64,000 nt of DNA from Leguminivora glycinivorella (GCF_023078275.1 NC_062973.1:4990926-5054925); one strand, 5' to 3'; counted from the stretch's first letter, positions 12,901-21,099 are shown. Notes: generated by a model not told the origin, from the sequence alone. Numbers and translations are program-made.

Positions 12901-13013
12901 AAACTCTCGAACAAGTTCTCAGCGTCTTCCACGTCATAGAATGGCTTGTCAGTTGCAGCCAAGACCGTGCAGCTGGCAAGGCAGACGGCTGCCAGGACGA
13001 TCGGTACAAACAT
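3936..13013 (-). CDS. CP1: papain-family (C1A) cysteine protease, triad intact
   Basis: Five exons on the minus strand: 12578-13013, 11977-12097, 10151-10335, 8928-9035 and 3936-4072 (436, 121, 185, 108, 137 nt), encoding 328 aa. All junctions are GT-AG and keep frame (phases 1-2-1-1). Residues 1-20 form a signal peptide. An I29 propeptide with a near-complete ERFNIN motif (residues 51-70, Ser in the first N position) is followed by a GxNxFxD-like 'ALNHFAD'. The mature domain begins near residue 118 (FDWRDKDAVTHVKDQG). Oxyanion Gln133, catalytic Cys139 in CGSCYIFS (usual CGSCWAFS), His274 in DHGVLLVGYG and Asn294 in KNSWG are all present. By family knowledge it is a secreted or lysosomal endopeptidase made as a zymogen. 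It is most similar to CP3. Intron 4 carries a LINE. Cathepsin subtype is not assigned. Confidence 0.9.
4572..4726. mobile_element. MITE with GTAGCCGAATGGCA termini, copy 1
   Basis: Palindromic element of about 150 bp. The left end 'gtagccgattggcatttc' is complementary to the right end 'gtgccattcggctac', and internal arms contain 'cgaaacgaaaacgaaacg' and 'cgtttcgtttcgtg'. Four more copies lie at 20304-20445, 39928-40066, 46315-46450 and 52135-52286. No coding capacity, so it is non-autonomous. It sits in intron 4 of CP1. Confidence 0.75.
4993..8350 (-). mobile_element. Non-LTR retrotransposon (LINE, CR1/jockey-like) in CP1 intron 4
   Basis: Contains the intact ORF at 5498-8350 and, on its 3' side, a non-coding stretch with 'ggcaagaaactcggcggg' that ends near 4993 in a TTTCATTTTCATTTTC-type tail on the minus strand. 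The last 75 bp recur at 45913-45985, which fixes the 3' end of the family. No upstream gag-like ORF1 is visible between 8351 and 8570, so it is either 5'-truncated or one-ORF. It lies in the same orientation as the host gene. Confidence 0.8.
5498..8350 (-). CDS. LINE ORF2: apurinic endonuclease plus reverse transcriptase
   Basis: An uninterrupted 950-codon frame. The N-terminal 210 residues form an endonuclease/exonuclease/phosphatase domain, with TEHW near residues 34-37, CGDFN at 137-141 and SDHSG at 201-205. The reverse transcriptase spans about 440-750, with FCDLSKAFD (576-584), VPQGSILGP (635-643) and FADD (666-669). A C-terminal tail with YNTRNKN and YNKLP words is typical of CR1/jockey-superfamily LINEs. 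A stop lies in frame not far upstream, so the first Met is plausible but not certain. The absence of any frameshift suggests a young, perhaps recently mobile copy. It would drive target-primed reverse transcription of its own RNA. Confidence 0.88.
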   Translation of the reverse strand: MNVVHQNIQGFSSKELEVGLFLDSNNVEVMCITEHWLKQEQLIFDYVNFKLASFFARKSAVHGGSLIIVKNCMKCKERKDVVKYSIERTIEISCVELDRYIIVCVYRPPSADFSIFESTMENVLKLVCKGQKHVIVCGDFNVNLLESSSNTVKMLCLFKSFNLFHLFLEPTRVGVTSATCLDNIFCDCECIDKKLFNCFHSDHSGQRAAFLNVIHDTPQTITYRPITGSRLESFKNEIQHSLSIIPFSHYDCNHLYQEVFNVILNQFNNNFKVKSISGSKVKTKFSEWATVGIHKSRKRLYELYGERELNKNSEFLDYVRNYSRIFKKVCLTAKKNFISSKLKVSDNKVKTTWSIINKEAGKCKSRDCQVNIVSDNQQIVSNSDVASAFEDYFSNIAVNTTKCLHSSAAQAHSLLCANVKKCNNSFEFSQVDSVIIVKTFKSLNLKKTEDLWGTSVKVISHVIDIIAPYLAVIYNISISQGTFPDLMKCSKVIPLFKSGDSSDITNFRPISILPVLSKVFEKLMLNDLLGHFNRHRLLTSKQFGFTRGRSTTDAASVLIKHIYNIWENSCDAIGIFCDLSKAFDCVDHGTLILKLEHYGLSINALNFMSSYLSNRTQTVVVNKTRSSGTVVQLGVPQGSILGPFLFLVYINDLPCIVKNFCEIVLFADDTSLLFNVDRKSTDYNVINSTLADVLQWFTVNNLLLNSKKTKCIRFSLPNVKPIDTKILLNDECLEMVDTTLFLGLTLDKNLQWSPHIRKLASKLSSAAYAVRRIRQLTNVETARLVYHSYFHSVMSYGILVWGKAADIQTIFVLQKRAIRSIYNLGTRESVRELFKEINILTVASQYIYDSIIYVVKNLDCFTKNSDIHNYNTRNKNKLAIKKFRVRKVQKSFVGQCIHFYNKLPDTALRLPLPALKNYLKKSLMLKAYYRVEDYLTDKHAWPEPETTKNE
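8580..8815 (+). mobile_element. LINE 3'-end fragment in CP1 intron 4
   Basis: The words 'gaaatcccttaaaggga', 'taagctcgcctttgtac' and 'gttctgtgctataaattg' are typical of another lepidopteran LINE 3' untranslated region, here in plus orientation. No coding part is present. Family assignment is from recall. Confidence 0.45.
9097..9416 (+). mobile_element. tRNA-derived SINE, family B
   Basis: The tRNA-like head has an A-box relative (tggtctggcggtaagag) and a B box (ggttcgaaccc). The body has 'gtgcgaaatgtcatttga', 'gtgaggaaaccggactaa', 'cttgggattagttgtcaa' and ends in 'aaggaggatgat'. Other copies are at 53684-53981 and, interrupted by two insertions, at 38417-39883. It lies in intron 3 of CP1. 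Confidence 0.75.
9424..9545. mobile_element. Palindromic MITE, 122 bp
   Basis: Near-perfect terminal inverted arms: 'acatctagcgtctcgc' pairs with 'gcgagacgctagatgt', and 'gtcgcgtcgggc' with 'gcccgacgcgac'. The short spacer is 'ggaaaaaaacgcctttgtcc'. It has no coding capacity and lies in CP1 intron 3 next to two further palindromes. Confidence 0.75.
9690..9852. mobile_element. Palindromic MITE, about 163 bp
   Basis: Arms of about 60 bp are almost perfectly complementary: 'actaaaggtgcgaccttgag' on the left against 'ctcaaggtcgcaccttt' on the right, with 'gtacacatact' against 'agtatgtgtac' inside. The spacer is about 45 bp. No open frame of note. Confidence 0.75.
9893..10022. mobile_element. Palindromic MITE (GATCCGATATCGGAT arms), copy 1
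   Basis: Terminal arms 'cgttttcacattatccgat' and 'atcggataatgtgaaaacg' enclose an inner repeated 'atccgatatcggat' palindrome and a centre with 'aaaatccaagatggcgcc'. A second, about 95% similar copy lies at 24639-24772 in CP2 intron 3. Confidence 0.8.
10394..10519. repeat. Imperfect hairpin element
   Basis: Left words 'ggcaggcacgcatgatcgcg', 'aacttcaggccgtcc' and 'tcgcact' are mirrored on the right by 'ggacggcctgatgtt' and 'cgcgaccgtgcttgcctgcc'. The loop lies near 10450-10456. A small decayed MITE is likely. It starts 59 bp upstream of CP1 exon 3, inside intron 2. Confidence 0.6.
10651..11223 (+). mobile_element. CCGT-microsatellite dispersed element, copy 1
   Basis: Begins 'agggttccgtagtcaacta' with a short hairpin to 'ctaggaaccct', runs into a TGTC/CCGT microsatellite at about 10697-10753, and ends 'cccgacacgctcttggccgg' plus a T run. 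The same ordered modules recur at 14765-15073, 18001-18499, 36683-37564, 37846-38094, 60072-60571 and 63914-64000. There is no coding capacity. It resembles the microsatellite-associated elements known in Lepidoptera; the transposition class is not determined. Confidence 0.75.
11509..11809 (+). pseudogene. LINE C-terminal (post-RNase H) relic with in-frame stop
   Basis: One frame reads through a TAG at 11698-11700. The segment before it (AKELLGFIRYK, then LAEHYKLNKHMVQMG) resembles the region after RNase H in I/R1-type LINE polyproteins. The segment after it has QETEETPMHILCSCG, the usual Cys-His signature there. The frame closes shortly downstream. It is a short, dead fragment in CP1 intron 2. 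Confidence 0.5.
11874..11900 (+). repeat. 27-nt poly-C tract
   Basis: An uninterrupted run of 27 C residues, on the plus strand, 76 bp from the donor of CP1 exon 2. On the transcribed strand of CP1 it is a G27 run in the pre-mRNA, near the start of intron 2. The exact length may be affected by sequencing or assembly. Confidence 0.85.
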
Positions 13014-13059
13014 GGTGGTCGTCGACAGTTGTGAGCTTACCAGAACAACCAGTACACCA

Positions 13060-13202
13060 ACTGATGAAATTATATTTCTACGCAGCCTTTTTATTTCATA
13101 TTGAAAATACCACAGTCGTTTTTAAGTACATCCACGTGTATCCCGTATAAAAAATATTAAAAGTGCGTAAATACCTATGTAGTTTAATTATCTCCACACG
13201 TG
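13060..13202 (-). promoter_or_regulatory. CP1 promoter: TCAGT initiator, AT-rich TATA-like box, CACGTG module
   Basis: On the minus strand the order is: CACGTG (13197-13202), a module 'tacacgtggatgtacttaaa' continuing to 'ggtatttt' (13104-13140), a TATA-like AATAAAAA (13088-13095) and a TCAGT-type initiator (13060-13064). The ATG is at 13011-13013. The block from the TATA box to the ATG is almost identical to that of CP3. CACGTG is a palindromic E-box bound by bHLH factors in general; the factor here is unknown. Confidence 0.6.
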
Positions 13203-13261
13203 TACCTGTGTACCTACTTCATATCTCCACATTTTTTAAGTAAGATAATAAATAAACAATA

Positions 13262-13485
13262 AATAAATAAATATTATTGGACATTCTTTGACAGATTGAC
13301 TAAGTCCCATGGTAAGCTCAAGTAGGCTTGTGTTGTGGAACTCAGACAACGACAGGTATATCACATAATTAACAACCTACTTATAATATGTATACATAGA
13401 AAACATCTATGACCCAGAAACAAATATCTGTGTTCGTCACACAATTATGTAAATAGATGCCCTTACCGGGATTCGAACACAATTT
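13262..13485 (-). mobile_element. SINE family A (antisense copy)
   Basis: Minus-strand copy with the body words 'gacccagaaacaaatatctg' and 'gatgcccttaccgggattcg' at the head side and an AAATAAATAAAT tail at 13262. It starts about 250 bp upstream of the CP1 ATG. The head is truncated within the B box. Confidence 0.7.
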
Positions 13486-13814
13486 TGAAGTGTATTATGA
13501 GTGTGTTACGAGATTTATATTATCGAGAAAATATACATAAAAGTTAACTATAGGTATATATTACACCTTGTTGGTGGCGTCGACATATGGTCCACCGGAT
13601 GGGAAGCGGTCAGTAGCATATGGACACATGCAATAGTCAGCAGACGCTTTAAAAGCATTTAAACTGATTTTTGAACAATCTAATACTATTGTCTCGGGAA
13701 ATCCATCAAAAGAACACTGCAGAGAGCTGATTCTTCAGGAAAAGTTAATAATTATTGCATGGCTCATATTTTTTTAACAAAAAAAATAAAGTGCTTGGTC
13801 AATATAAGGAGTTG

Positions 13815-13876
13815 TTTTTAACCCCCGACGCAAAAACGAAGGGGTGTTATAAGTTTGACGTGTCTGTCTGTGTGTA

Positions 13877-13911
<35 letters not shown>

Positions 13912-14105
13912 TTGTCTGTCTGTCTGTGTGTGTGTCTGTCTGTGGCATCGTAGCTCTAGAACGGATGAACCGATTTTGATTTAGTTTTTTTTTGTCTGAA
14001 AGCTGAGTTAGTCGGGAGTGTTCTTAGCCATGTTTCATGAAAATCGGTCCACTAGGTGTCGCGGTCGGGGGTTTTTTCAAAATTTTAATTTCGTGGTTAG
14101 GTTAT
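13815..14105 (+). mobile_element. Dispersed element with (TGTC)n core
   Basis: Starts 'acccccgacgcaaaaacga', has a TGTC microsatellite at about 13860-13945, then 'cggatgaaccgattttgat', 'agccatgtttcatgaaaatc' and ends 'tcgtggttaggttatt'. An inverted copy is at 41217-41510, and a 3' piece at about 36300-36370. It has no coding capacity and is distinct from the CCGT element. Confidence 0.65.
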
Positions 14106-14462
14106 TTGGATGCAGTACCCAGTGTCAAACCAGTGGTCTAAAACTGGAAACAAGGAGAATGTAACCCCGAATTAGTGAGCACATTTTGTTAGCATGCCTA
14201 AACTGTGGAAATTGTGATTTAGAAAAAGGAAACTAAACTTTTTTAAAAGAACCTATTCTTGACCAACCGATCAACTTAAGGAAATCCCTTCAAATTATGT
14301 ACCTGGAGTTAACCAGCTAAAATTAAAGGAGAAATATATTAAATGGACTGGAATTTTATTAAAACCATAAAATTTAAGTATTTAGTAACTTCAAAAACAA
14401 TTTAAAACAGTAATATGTATTCATAAATTCTGTAATTTTCATAAAAGTAATCTTAGAGTTTT

Positions 14463-14610
14463 TTTTAACATCCACCCGCCTTCGTCAGCTTTCCGTGATC
14501 ATGATGCATGCAACTGCGTCGAAATATCGGGAGCTGGACAAAAATCAAAAAGGTAATCGCGGTCTATATCCCGGTCAGTATAAGTATAAGTAAAAATTAG
14601 TCTTACCTAT
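14463..14610 (+). repeat. Dispersed repeat 'CACCCGCCTTCGTCAG', copy 1
   Basis: The stretch 'catccacccgccttcgtcag' through 'gacaaaaatcaaaaaggta' and 'gtctatatcccggtca' matches 24492-24635 with few differences. It is probably a fragment of a larger transposable element. No coding capacity. Confidence 0.55.
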
Positions 14611-14764
14611 TGAGGAACATCTCTTACTACAATGACGGGTAAATGACAAACGAGAGTAAGTGGAAGTAAAACGAAGGACTTGGCTTAAAAACTGATACCT
14701 TTCTAGAAGTTATTGTAATTGGTTGATTCAATATATTTGTCAAAATCTATAGGCAACATAAAAT

Positions 14765-15073
14765 ACCGGCCAAGAGCTTGTCGGGCCACGCTCAGTATAG
14801 GGTTCCGTAGTTACCCGTATTTTTCTAAAAAACTGCTGAACCTGTCAAGTTCAAAACAATTTTCCTAGAAAGTCTTCATAAAGTTCTACTTTTGTGGTTT
14901 GTTTCATGTTTTTGAAACATATTGTTCAAAAGTTAGAGGGAGAGGGGGAGGGGGTAGGGGGGTGCACAGTTTTTTCTTTTAGGTGCGATTATTTCAGAAA
15001 ATATTAAAAACGGACGGACGGGCAGACGTGGCGAAACTATAAGGGTTCCTAGTTGACTACGGAACCCTAAAAA
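14765..15073 (-). mobile_element. CCGT element, copy 2 (antisense, shortened)
   Basis: Minus-strand copy that begins on the plus strand with 'ccggccaagagcttgtcggg' and ends 'gttgactacggaaccct'. The microsatellite is reduced to a few CGGA units near 15010, and a middle section is missing relative to the copy at 10651. Confidence 0.7.
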
Positions 15074-15282
15074 TAATGAGCAGCGGCGCAAATCCTTATT
15101 ATTGGCGATTAAAGTGCCAAGTGGACAACTAAATACCGGTGCCTGCTCAACTATAGAGACAACTAATATTTTGTCAGGCCTCAAAACGCATTGGCGTGAC
15201 AAGACATCCTTACGAGGTTTTAGCTAATTACTTAAAACTATAAACTGAAATAGATACCATACACTAAAGAAAAAGCGATCAA

Positions 15283-15430
15283 GCCCACTGGTGGCGAAGC
15301 CGGGAATCGAACCCGGGTCTCCAGCTAACGCGGCTGACGTGATAAACCGCTATACCACCTCGACCGCCGAGGTAGCCGTAGAAATTTCTCTAGTGTATGT
15401 TATCTCTGATGGCTAGGCGCCTTTGACCAA
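15283..15430 (-). mobile_element. tRNA-derived SINE, family C (antisense)
   Basis: On the minus strand a tRNA-like head reads 'ggtggtatagcggttta' (A-box side) and 'gggttcgattcccggc' (B box). It carries a body 'gatggctaggcgcctttgac' on the plus-strand reading. An inverted pair of the same family is at 61474-61774. Head folding into a functional tRNA is not convincing, because a continuous acceptor stem is not seen. Confidence 0.6.
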
Positions 15431-15596
15431 CTCTAAGGGCGAGCAATTTGTGCTTGCACCTCCTATATGAATACTTAAACCTATTTATAAATAAATTTAT
15501 AGTTTAAATAATTTTTAAGAAAAAAAAAACCGCCTTCCTTTGGGGTTCTGGTGATAAATACTTTCAAATGTTGGATTATATTTTTTAATGTTTGTT

Positions 15597-15621
15597 GAAT
15601 GAATGAATGAATGAATGAATG
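15597..15621 (+). repeat. (GAAT)n microsatellite
   Basis: About six GAAT units. It directly adjoins a T run and low-complexity sequence (15622-15660) that looks like an antisense LINE tail. Confidence 0.75.
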
Positions 15622-15879
15622 ATTTTTTTATTTGCATAAAACAAGCGTATATACATAGGTGTTCAAAAAAAATATCCACAGCACGATTCTTGTTTTGCCC
15701 CGACAGGCGTACAAATGTTGTTTACTTATGAACTAACAAAACTTAACTAACTATATACAAGATGTATACTAGTCTTACGCACTATAATTATTCATGCAGT
15801 TCTGTACATAAAACATTATTATTCGATATCTCCGTCATTTCTGAACCAATTTTGAAATCTGGATGATTCTGAAGTACTA

Positions 15880-16040
15880 AGAATAAGAATATGTTTATTA
15901 TCAAAATAGTACACAACAAAAATTACCAGGGGTCTCCGCACTAGGCTACGCCTGTATCGCGGGGAACCAGTTACAGTTAAGGTTACAGAGCTAGTTACAT
16001 GATCCAGTATCTTAATATTAATATTACAAACTTATAATAA
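15880..16040 (-). mobile_element. LINE 3'-end fragment
   Basis: On the minus strand it reads 'gcgtagcctagtgcggagac' and 'cccctggtaatttttgttg' and ends in AATAAACATATTC-type sequence. A related plus-strand 3' end with 'cctagcctagtgcggggacc' is at 51150-51330. Only the untranslated end is present. Confidence 0.5.
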
Positions 16041-16089
16041 ACTTATAATAATACTTACAGATGAGAATGATTATCAGAACGGAACTCTA

Positions 16090-16540
16090 ACCAGGAGCGG
16101 CTCACTCTTCATCAGCAGTTCCACTGCACCAAATGTCACTGTTCTGGACGTAAGTGCATGCTGTTCTTATAAAAATACCAAAGTCACTATAAGTGTGCCG
16201 TTCAGATTTGAGGAGTTCCGTTCTGACCATCATCAGGAGTTCCACTGCACCAAATGTCACTGTTCCGTACGTAAATTCATGCTGTTCCTTTAAAAACACA
16301 AAAATCACCATATGTATGCCTTTCAGATTTAAGGAGTTCCCTCGATTTCTCCAGGATCCCATCATCAGAACTGGGTTCTGAGAAAAATGGTACCAATCTG
16401 TATGCATATACATTCAATCAAAAAAAATAAATTAAAAATCGGTCCAGTAACGACGGAGATATCGAGGAACAAACATTTAAAAAAAAAAACATACAGACGA
16501 ATTGAAAACCCCTTCCTTTGAGATAGGTTATATAGGATAG
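16090..16540 (+). mobile_element. RTE-like LINE 3' fragment
   Basis: Contains 'gagttccctcgatttctcca', 'gatcccatcatcagaac' and 'cggtccagtaacgacgga' in the order found in the better tails at 32400-32630 and 57030-57236. Two internal direct copies of 'agttccactgcaccaaatgt' (16118 and 16238) show a local duplication. A 103-codon frame across it is a shadow. Confidence 0.5.
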
Positions 16541-16554
16541 GATAGAGCGGTTAA

Positions 16555-17013
16555 AAACTAGAAAAACACGCTTTTATAAATGCAAGTAAAAGCCAAAAAT
16601 AAATTATGGATCGTTCAAGTTGTCTCTATTGCTGGGATGAAGAGTAAACTATGTGCTTTTAATTATAATTTATTTATTTTAAACTTTATTGCACAAAAGA
16701 ACAACTTAATGTACAAAAGGCGAACTTAATGCCATGAGGCAATAATATTTGATTGTAAAAGCGTGGGGCGCTGCAGTCGTGCTGCAAGTCCAGTTAGCGC
16801 GCCAATCTGTTTAAACTGCTTCTCGTAATATAGCTTAACTTAATTTCTCAGCAAGTTATACAAAAAGTTTTTCCTATTACAGCGCCCCACGCTTTTACAA
16901 TCAAATATTATAATTAATAGCACATAGTTTACTCTTCATCCCAGCAATAGAGACAACTTGAACGATCCATAATTTATTATTGGCTTTTATAAAAGCGTGT
17001 TTTTCTAGTTTTT
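16555..17013. mobile_element. Inverted-repeat element with a LINE tail inserted in one arm
   Basis: Outer arms pair: 'gatcgttcaagttgtctcta' (16610) against 'tagagacaacttgaacgatc' (16949). Inner arms pair: 'gtaaaagcgtggggcgctg' against 'cagcgccccacgcttttac'. Between outer and inner left arms, 16668-16745 is a LINE 3' fragment ('taatgtacaaaaggcgaact') with no counterpart on the right, so it was inserted later. Non-autonomous. Confidence 0.7.
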
Positions 17014-17231
17014 TAAACTATAAATTTATTTTATACTTTTTAGTCGTTAATAATGAAATATTGTATATTTAAAATTTAAACAAAAATATTTTTTCAAGTA
17101 GGCGAATTTCGCAAGCCATTTGTGGCTTTACACGTATTGCTACTTAATAATAATTAATACCGCCTGATGTATAGGTACCAAGTTTATCGCAATAAAGTCA
17201 TTCATTGATTCATTGAATTTAATTTTTATTT

Positions 17232-17349
17232 CAATTTATTTATTTTAACTTTATTGCACAGTAAAAATATACAGTTACAAAAGGCGGGCTTAATGCTACA
17301 TGGCATTCTTTACCAGTCAACCTTTAGGCCACACAGAGAAGACCAAAAA
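17232..17349 (-). mobile_element. LINE-type 3' end (antisense)
   Basis: Minus-strand reading 'ggcctaaaggttgactggta', then 'cattaagcccgccttttgta' and 'gtgcaataaagttaaaataa'. It matches 54752-54870 closely, including sequence overlapping the end of the helicase-like frame. Confidence 0.6.
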
Positions 17350-17543
17350 GTAGCCACCGCCAGTGTGTCTGTATTGCATAGTGTTTTACCTGTCAGCTTA
17401 GAACAATCTAGCTCTTCTATCTGGAGAGCACTGAGTGATTTTACTCTACTCAGGGCCACATGCGCCTGTTTAACCGCAAAAGTACGGGACCCTAAATACA
17501 CCACTGCGTAGTGCCTTGCATCTTGTGCACGGTAGATGCCCAA
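17310..17543 (-). pseudogene. PIF1/Helitron-type helicase C-terminal relic
   Basis: The 77-codon frame contains HVALSRVKSLSALQIEELDC, matching helicase motif VI and the following strand of PIF1-like helicases carried by Helitrons (consensus YVALSRV.SL.GL). Upstream helicase motifs are absent, so only the terminal segment survives. Its 3' side runs directly into the LINE-type tail at 17232-17349. Family identification rests on this one motif. Confidence 0.5.
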
Positions 17544-18000
17544 CTTGAAATCACTAGGAGCCAGTGCCGGCCAGTGCCGGCCTGTGCAATCGATTAGGGT
17601 TGTGTGGGTTGATTGAGCGAATTTGAGTTTTGGCAGGTTTGGGAAGAAATCTTAGCATGTAGGGAAAAAATCGCGAGCGCGAAATTTTTTTCATAGTGCT
17701 GCGCTAATTTGAAGATTAATGCAATACAGAACTTAAGGATTTCATCTTACAGAGTAGGAAAGAGACAAAAGGTTGAATTTTCTCAGTCGCTCTCTAGTAT
17801 ATTTACGTGAGGTTGAACCTGGATATGGAACGTGGACGCGACAGTTTGCTAAGTAACTAAAAGACTGATAGTGGCTCTGGGATCTGTAGACCTTCGCAAC
17901 GTGCTTAGCAATGGCGTGGAGTGAAATTTTTCGTTGATAAAGCCTTCCCCACCCCCACCTTATTTTCGCTCTTAAGGGTCGCAAGAAAACCCACACCCAC

Positions 18001-18499
18001 CTTTTTTAGGGTTCCGTAGTCAACTAGGAACCCTTATAGTTTCGCCATGTCTGTCTGTCCGTCCGTCCGTCCGTCCGTCCGTCCGTCCGTCCGCGGATAA
18101 TCTCAGTAACCGTAAGCACTAGAAAGCCGAAATTTGGTACCAATATGTATATCAATCACGCCAACAAAGTGCAAAAATAAAAAATGGAAAAAAATGTTTT
18201 ATTAGGGTACCCCCCCTACATGTAAAGTGGGGGCTGATTTTTTTTTTCATTCTAACCCCAACGTGTGATATATCGTTGGATAGGTATTTAAAAATGAATA
18301 AGGGTTTACTAAGATCGTTTTTTGATAATATTAATATTTTCGGAAATAATCGCTCCTAAAGGAAAAAAAAAGTGCGTCCCCCCTCTAACTTTTGAACCAT
18401 ATGTTTAAAAAATATGAAAAAAATCACAAAAGTAGAACTTTATAAAGACTTTCTAGGAAAATTGTTTTGAACTTGATAGGCTCTTGGCCGGTTTTTATA
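18001..18499 (+). mobile_element. CCGT element, copy 3
   Basis: Full order of modules from 'agggttccgtagtcaacta' through the CCGT microsatellite (18055-18092) to 'ggctcttggccggttttta'. It lacks the terminal 'cactgagcgtggcccgacac' part present in copies 1 and 4. It abuts the satellite block on its right. Confidence 0.75.
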
Positions 18500-20245
18500 T
18501 ACCACGTTGATCTTACTTTTTTTGTGGGGGCTTAGCCCCCCCCATCCCCCCTTTATTTGCTCCTAAGGGTCACCAGAAAACCCAAAACCAACATATTTTA
18601 AACACTACCTTGATATTTCTTTTATGCGGGTTTGGCCCCCTTTTATTCATTTAATCTTGAGGGTCAGAACAAAACCCTTAACCAACTTATTTTAAACACT
18701 ACGTTGATCCTTATTTTTTTAAAGAGGGCTTCGCCCCTCGAGCCCCCTTTATTTCCTCTTAAGGGTCACAAGAAAACCCTAACCTAACTTATTTTAAATA
18801 TTACGTTGATCTTTCTTTTATGCGGGGGCTTCGCCCCCGAGCCCCCTTACTTTTGCTCTTAAGGGTCACAAGAAAACCCAAACCCAACTTATTTTAATAA
18901 CTACATTGATCTTTATTTTTTGAGGGGGCTTTGCCCCCGAACCCCCCTTTATTAGCACTTAAGGGTCACAAGAAAACTCTAACCCAACTTATTTTAAATA
19001 CTCCGATCTTTCTTTTATGTTTATTTACTCCCCTTTTGTTTATTTACTCTTGAGGGTCACAAGAAAACCCTAAACCAACTTATTTTGAATACTACGTTGA
19101 TATTTTTTTTTGCCCCCTTAGTTTTGCTCTTAAGGGTCACAAGAAAACCCTAACCCAACTTATATTACATACTACGTTGATCCTTTTTTTTTCGGGGGGC
19201 TTCGCCCCCGAGCTCCCCTTTCTTTGCTCTTAAGGGTCACAAGAAAACCCTAACCCAACTTATTTTAAATATTACGTTGATCTTTCTTTTATGCGGGGGG
19301 CTTTGCCCCCCCGAGCCCCCCTTACTTTTGCATTTAAGGGTCACAAGAAAACCCTAACCCAATTTATTTTAAATATTAAGTTGATCTTCTTTTCTGCGGG
19401 GGGCTTCGCCCCCCGAGCTCCCCTTACTATTGCTCTTAAGGGTCACAAGAAAACCCTAACCCAACTTATTTTAAATACTACGTTGATATTTCTTTTATGC
19501 GGGGTCTTCGCCCCCCGAGCCCCCTTTTGTTTGTTTACTCTTGAGGGTCACATAAAACCCTAAACCAACTTATTTTGAATACTACGTTAATCCTTTTTTT
19601 TGCGGGGGGCTTCGCCCCCGAGCCCCCCTTTATATGCTCGTAAGGGTCACAAGAAAACCCTAACACAACTTATTTTAAATATTACGTTGAACTTTCTTTT
19701 ATGCGGGGTGCTTCGCTCCCCGAGCCCTCCTTACTTTTGCTCTTAAGGGTCACAAGAAAACCCTAGCCCAACTTATTTTAAAAATTACATTATCTTTCTT
19801 TTATGCGGGGGCTTCGCCCCCCGAGCCCCCCTTTCTTTGCTCTTAAGGGTCACAAGAAAACTCTAACCCAACTTATTTTAAATATTACATTGATCATTAT
19901 TTTATGGGGGGCTTCGCCTCCCGAGCCCCCCTTTCTTTGCTCTTAAGGAGCACAAGAAAACCCTAACCCAACTTATTTTAAATACTACGTTGATCTTTCT
20001 TTTATGCGGGGGGCTGCGCCCCCCGAGCCCCCCTTTTGTTTGTTTACTCTTGAGGGTCACAATAAAACCCTAAACCAACTTATTTTAGATAATACGTTGA
20101 TATTTGTTTTTTGCGGGGGCTTCGCCCCCCGAACCCCCCTTAGTTTTGCTCTTAAGGGTCACAAGAAAACTTTAACCCAACTTATTTTAAATACAACGTT
20201 GATCTTTCTTTTTTGCGGGGGGGTTCGCCCCCGCCCCCAATTTTG
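18500..20245 (+). repeat. Tandem satellite, about 18 units of roughly 100 bp with GC hairpins
   Basis: The unit is 'cttaagggtcacaagaaaac', 'cctaacccaacttatttta', 'actacgttgatctttctttt' then a G run, CTTCG and a C run (GGGGGCTTCGCCCCC, able to form a 6-bp stem with a TTC loop), then 'gagccccccttt'. Units vary in length and in hairpin, and the GC stem covaries in places. A diverged unit continues past the MITE at about 20455-20570. Open frames across it (19291-19563, 20004-20399) arise from the repeat and are not genes. Confidence 0.85.
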
Positions 20246-20303
20246 CTTATGTTATCAATTTTTCTTTTGTAAGCATATGGACGCTAACCCGCGACCAGGC
20301 CCC

Positions 20304-20445
20304 GTAGCCGAATGGCATTTCTCCGACGCCAAACGAAAGCGATACGCCGCTGGCTCTGTCGCGCCAATACGCAAGCGCGATAGAGAAGATATCTACTAGC
20401 GCTTCGTTTCGTGAGCGTTTCGTGAGCGATTGTGCCATTCGGCTA
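20304..20445. mobile_element. MITE GTAGCCGAATGGCA, copy 2
   Basis: Ends 'gtagccgaatggcatttc' and 'tgtgccattcggct', inner arms as in the other copies. It sits between the main satellite block and its diverged last unit, so it probably inserted into the array. Confidence 0.75.
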
Positions 20446-20623
20446 GCCACCCTGGGCTACATATTTAAGGGTCACAAAAAAGACCCCCTACCTGACTTAG
20501 TTTAGATACTTATTCGGTCTTTCCTTTTTCCGCTCATAAGGGTCGCAACGGAAACCCTAACCTAACTTAGGCCTCGCTTCGCTTCGGTCAATAATAGGTT
20601 TGTTATAACGTTGAAAACATAAC

Positions 20624-21090
20624 GTTCAAAGTTCATTACGTGGCCTTTCTCACAAGCGCAAACACAACTATGATACGATATGCCATCATGGAATGCCAGT
20701 GCCAATCTTCGGGCTTCATTATCAGATCTTGAAACCTAGTCGTGGTCAAAGTTCATTATAAGACTTTTCTAAGAAACCCAAAAACTGCTACGATACGATG
20801 TTCCATCATGTAGTTCCAGTTCATATCTTCCGGCTCCATCATCAGACCTTGAAACCTAATCATAGTCAAAGTTTATTACAAGACTTTTCTAAGAAACCCA
20901 AAAACAGCTATGATACGATGTTCCATCATGTAGTTCCAGTTAATATCTTCCGGCTCCATCATCAGACCTTGAAACCTAATCGTAGTCAAAGTTCATTACA
21001 AGACTTTTCTAAGAAACTCAAAAACAGCTATGATACGATGTTCCATCATGTAGTTCCAGTTCATATCTTCCGGCTCCATCATCAGATCAG
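20624..21090 (+). repeat. Tandem repeat, about 120-bp unit, four copies
   Basis: The unit starts 'caaagttcattacaagactt' and contains 'gatacgatgttccatcatgt' and 'ccggctccatcatcagacc'. Copies begin near 20624 (diverged), 20746, 20866 and 20987. Because 120 is a multiple of three, one frame stays open (20798-21196) with a repeated MFHHVVPV..IFRLHHQ peptide; nothing indicates it is expressed. Confidence 0.75.
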
Positions 21091-21099
21091 TTCAACAGT

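Noticed and set aside
3936..13013. Viral or baculovirus cathepsin origin
   Set aside because: Five-exon spliced genes with introns in shared phases and insect promoters point to host genes; no viral neighbours are seen.
18500..20245. CRISPR array
   Set aside because: Unit spacing is irregular, there are no unique spacers between constant repeats, and the DNA is eukaryotic.
19291..20399. Open frames of 90 and 131 codons
   Set aside because: They are translations of the tandem satellite and MITE; their peptides simply repeat the unit.
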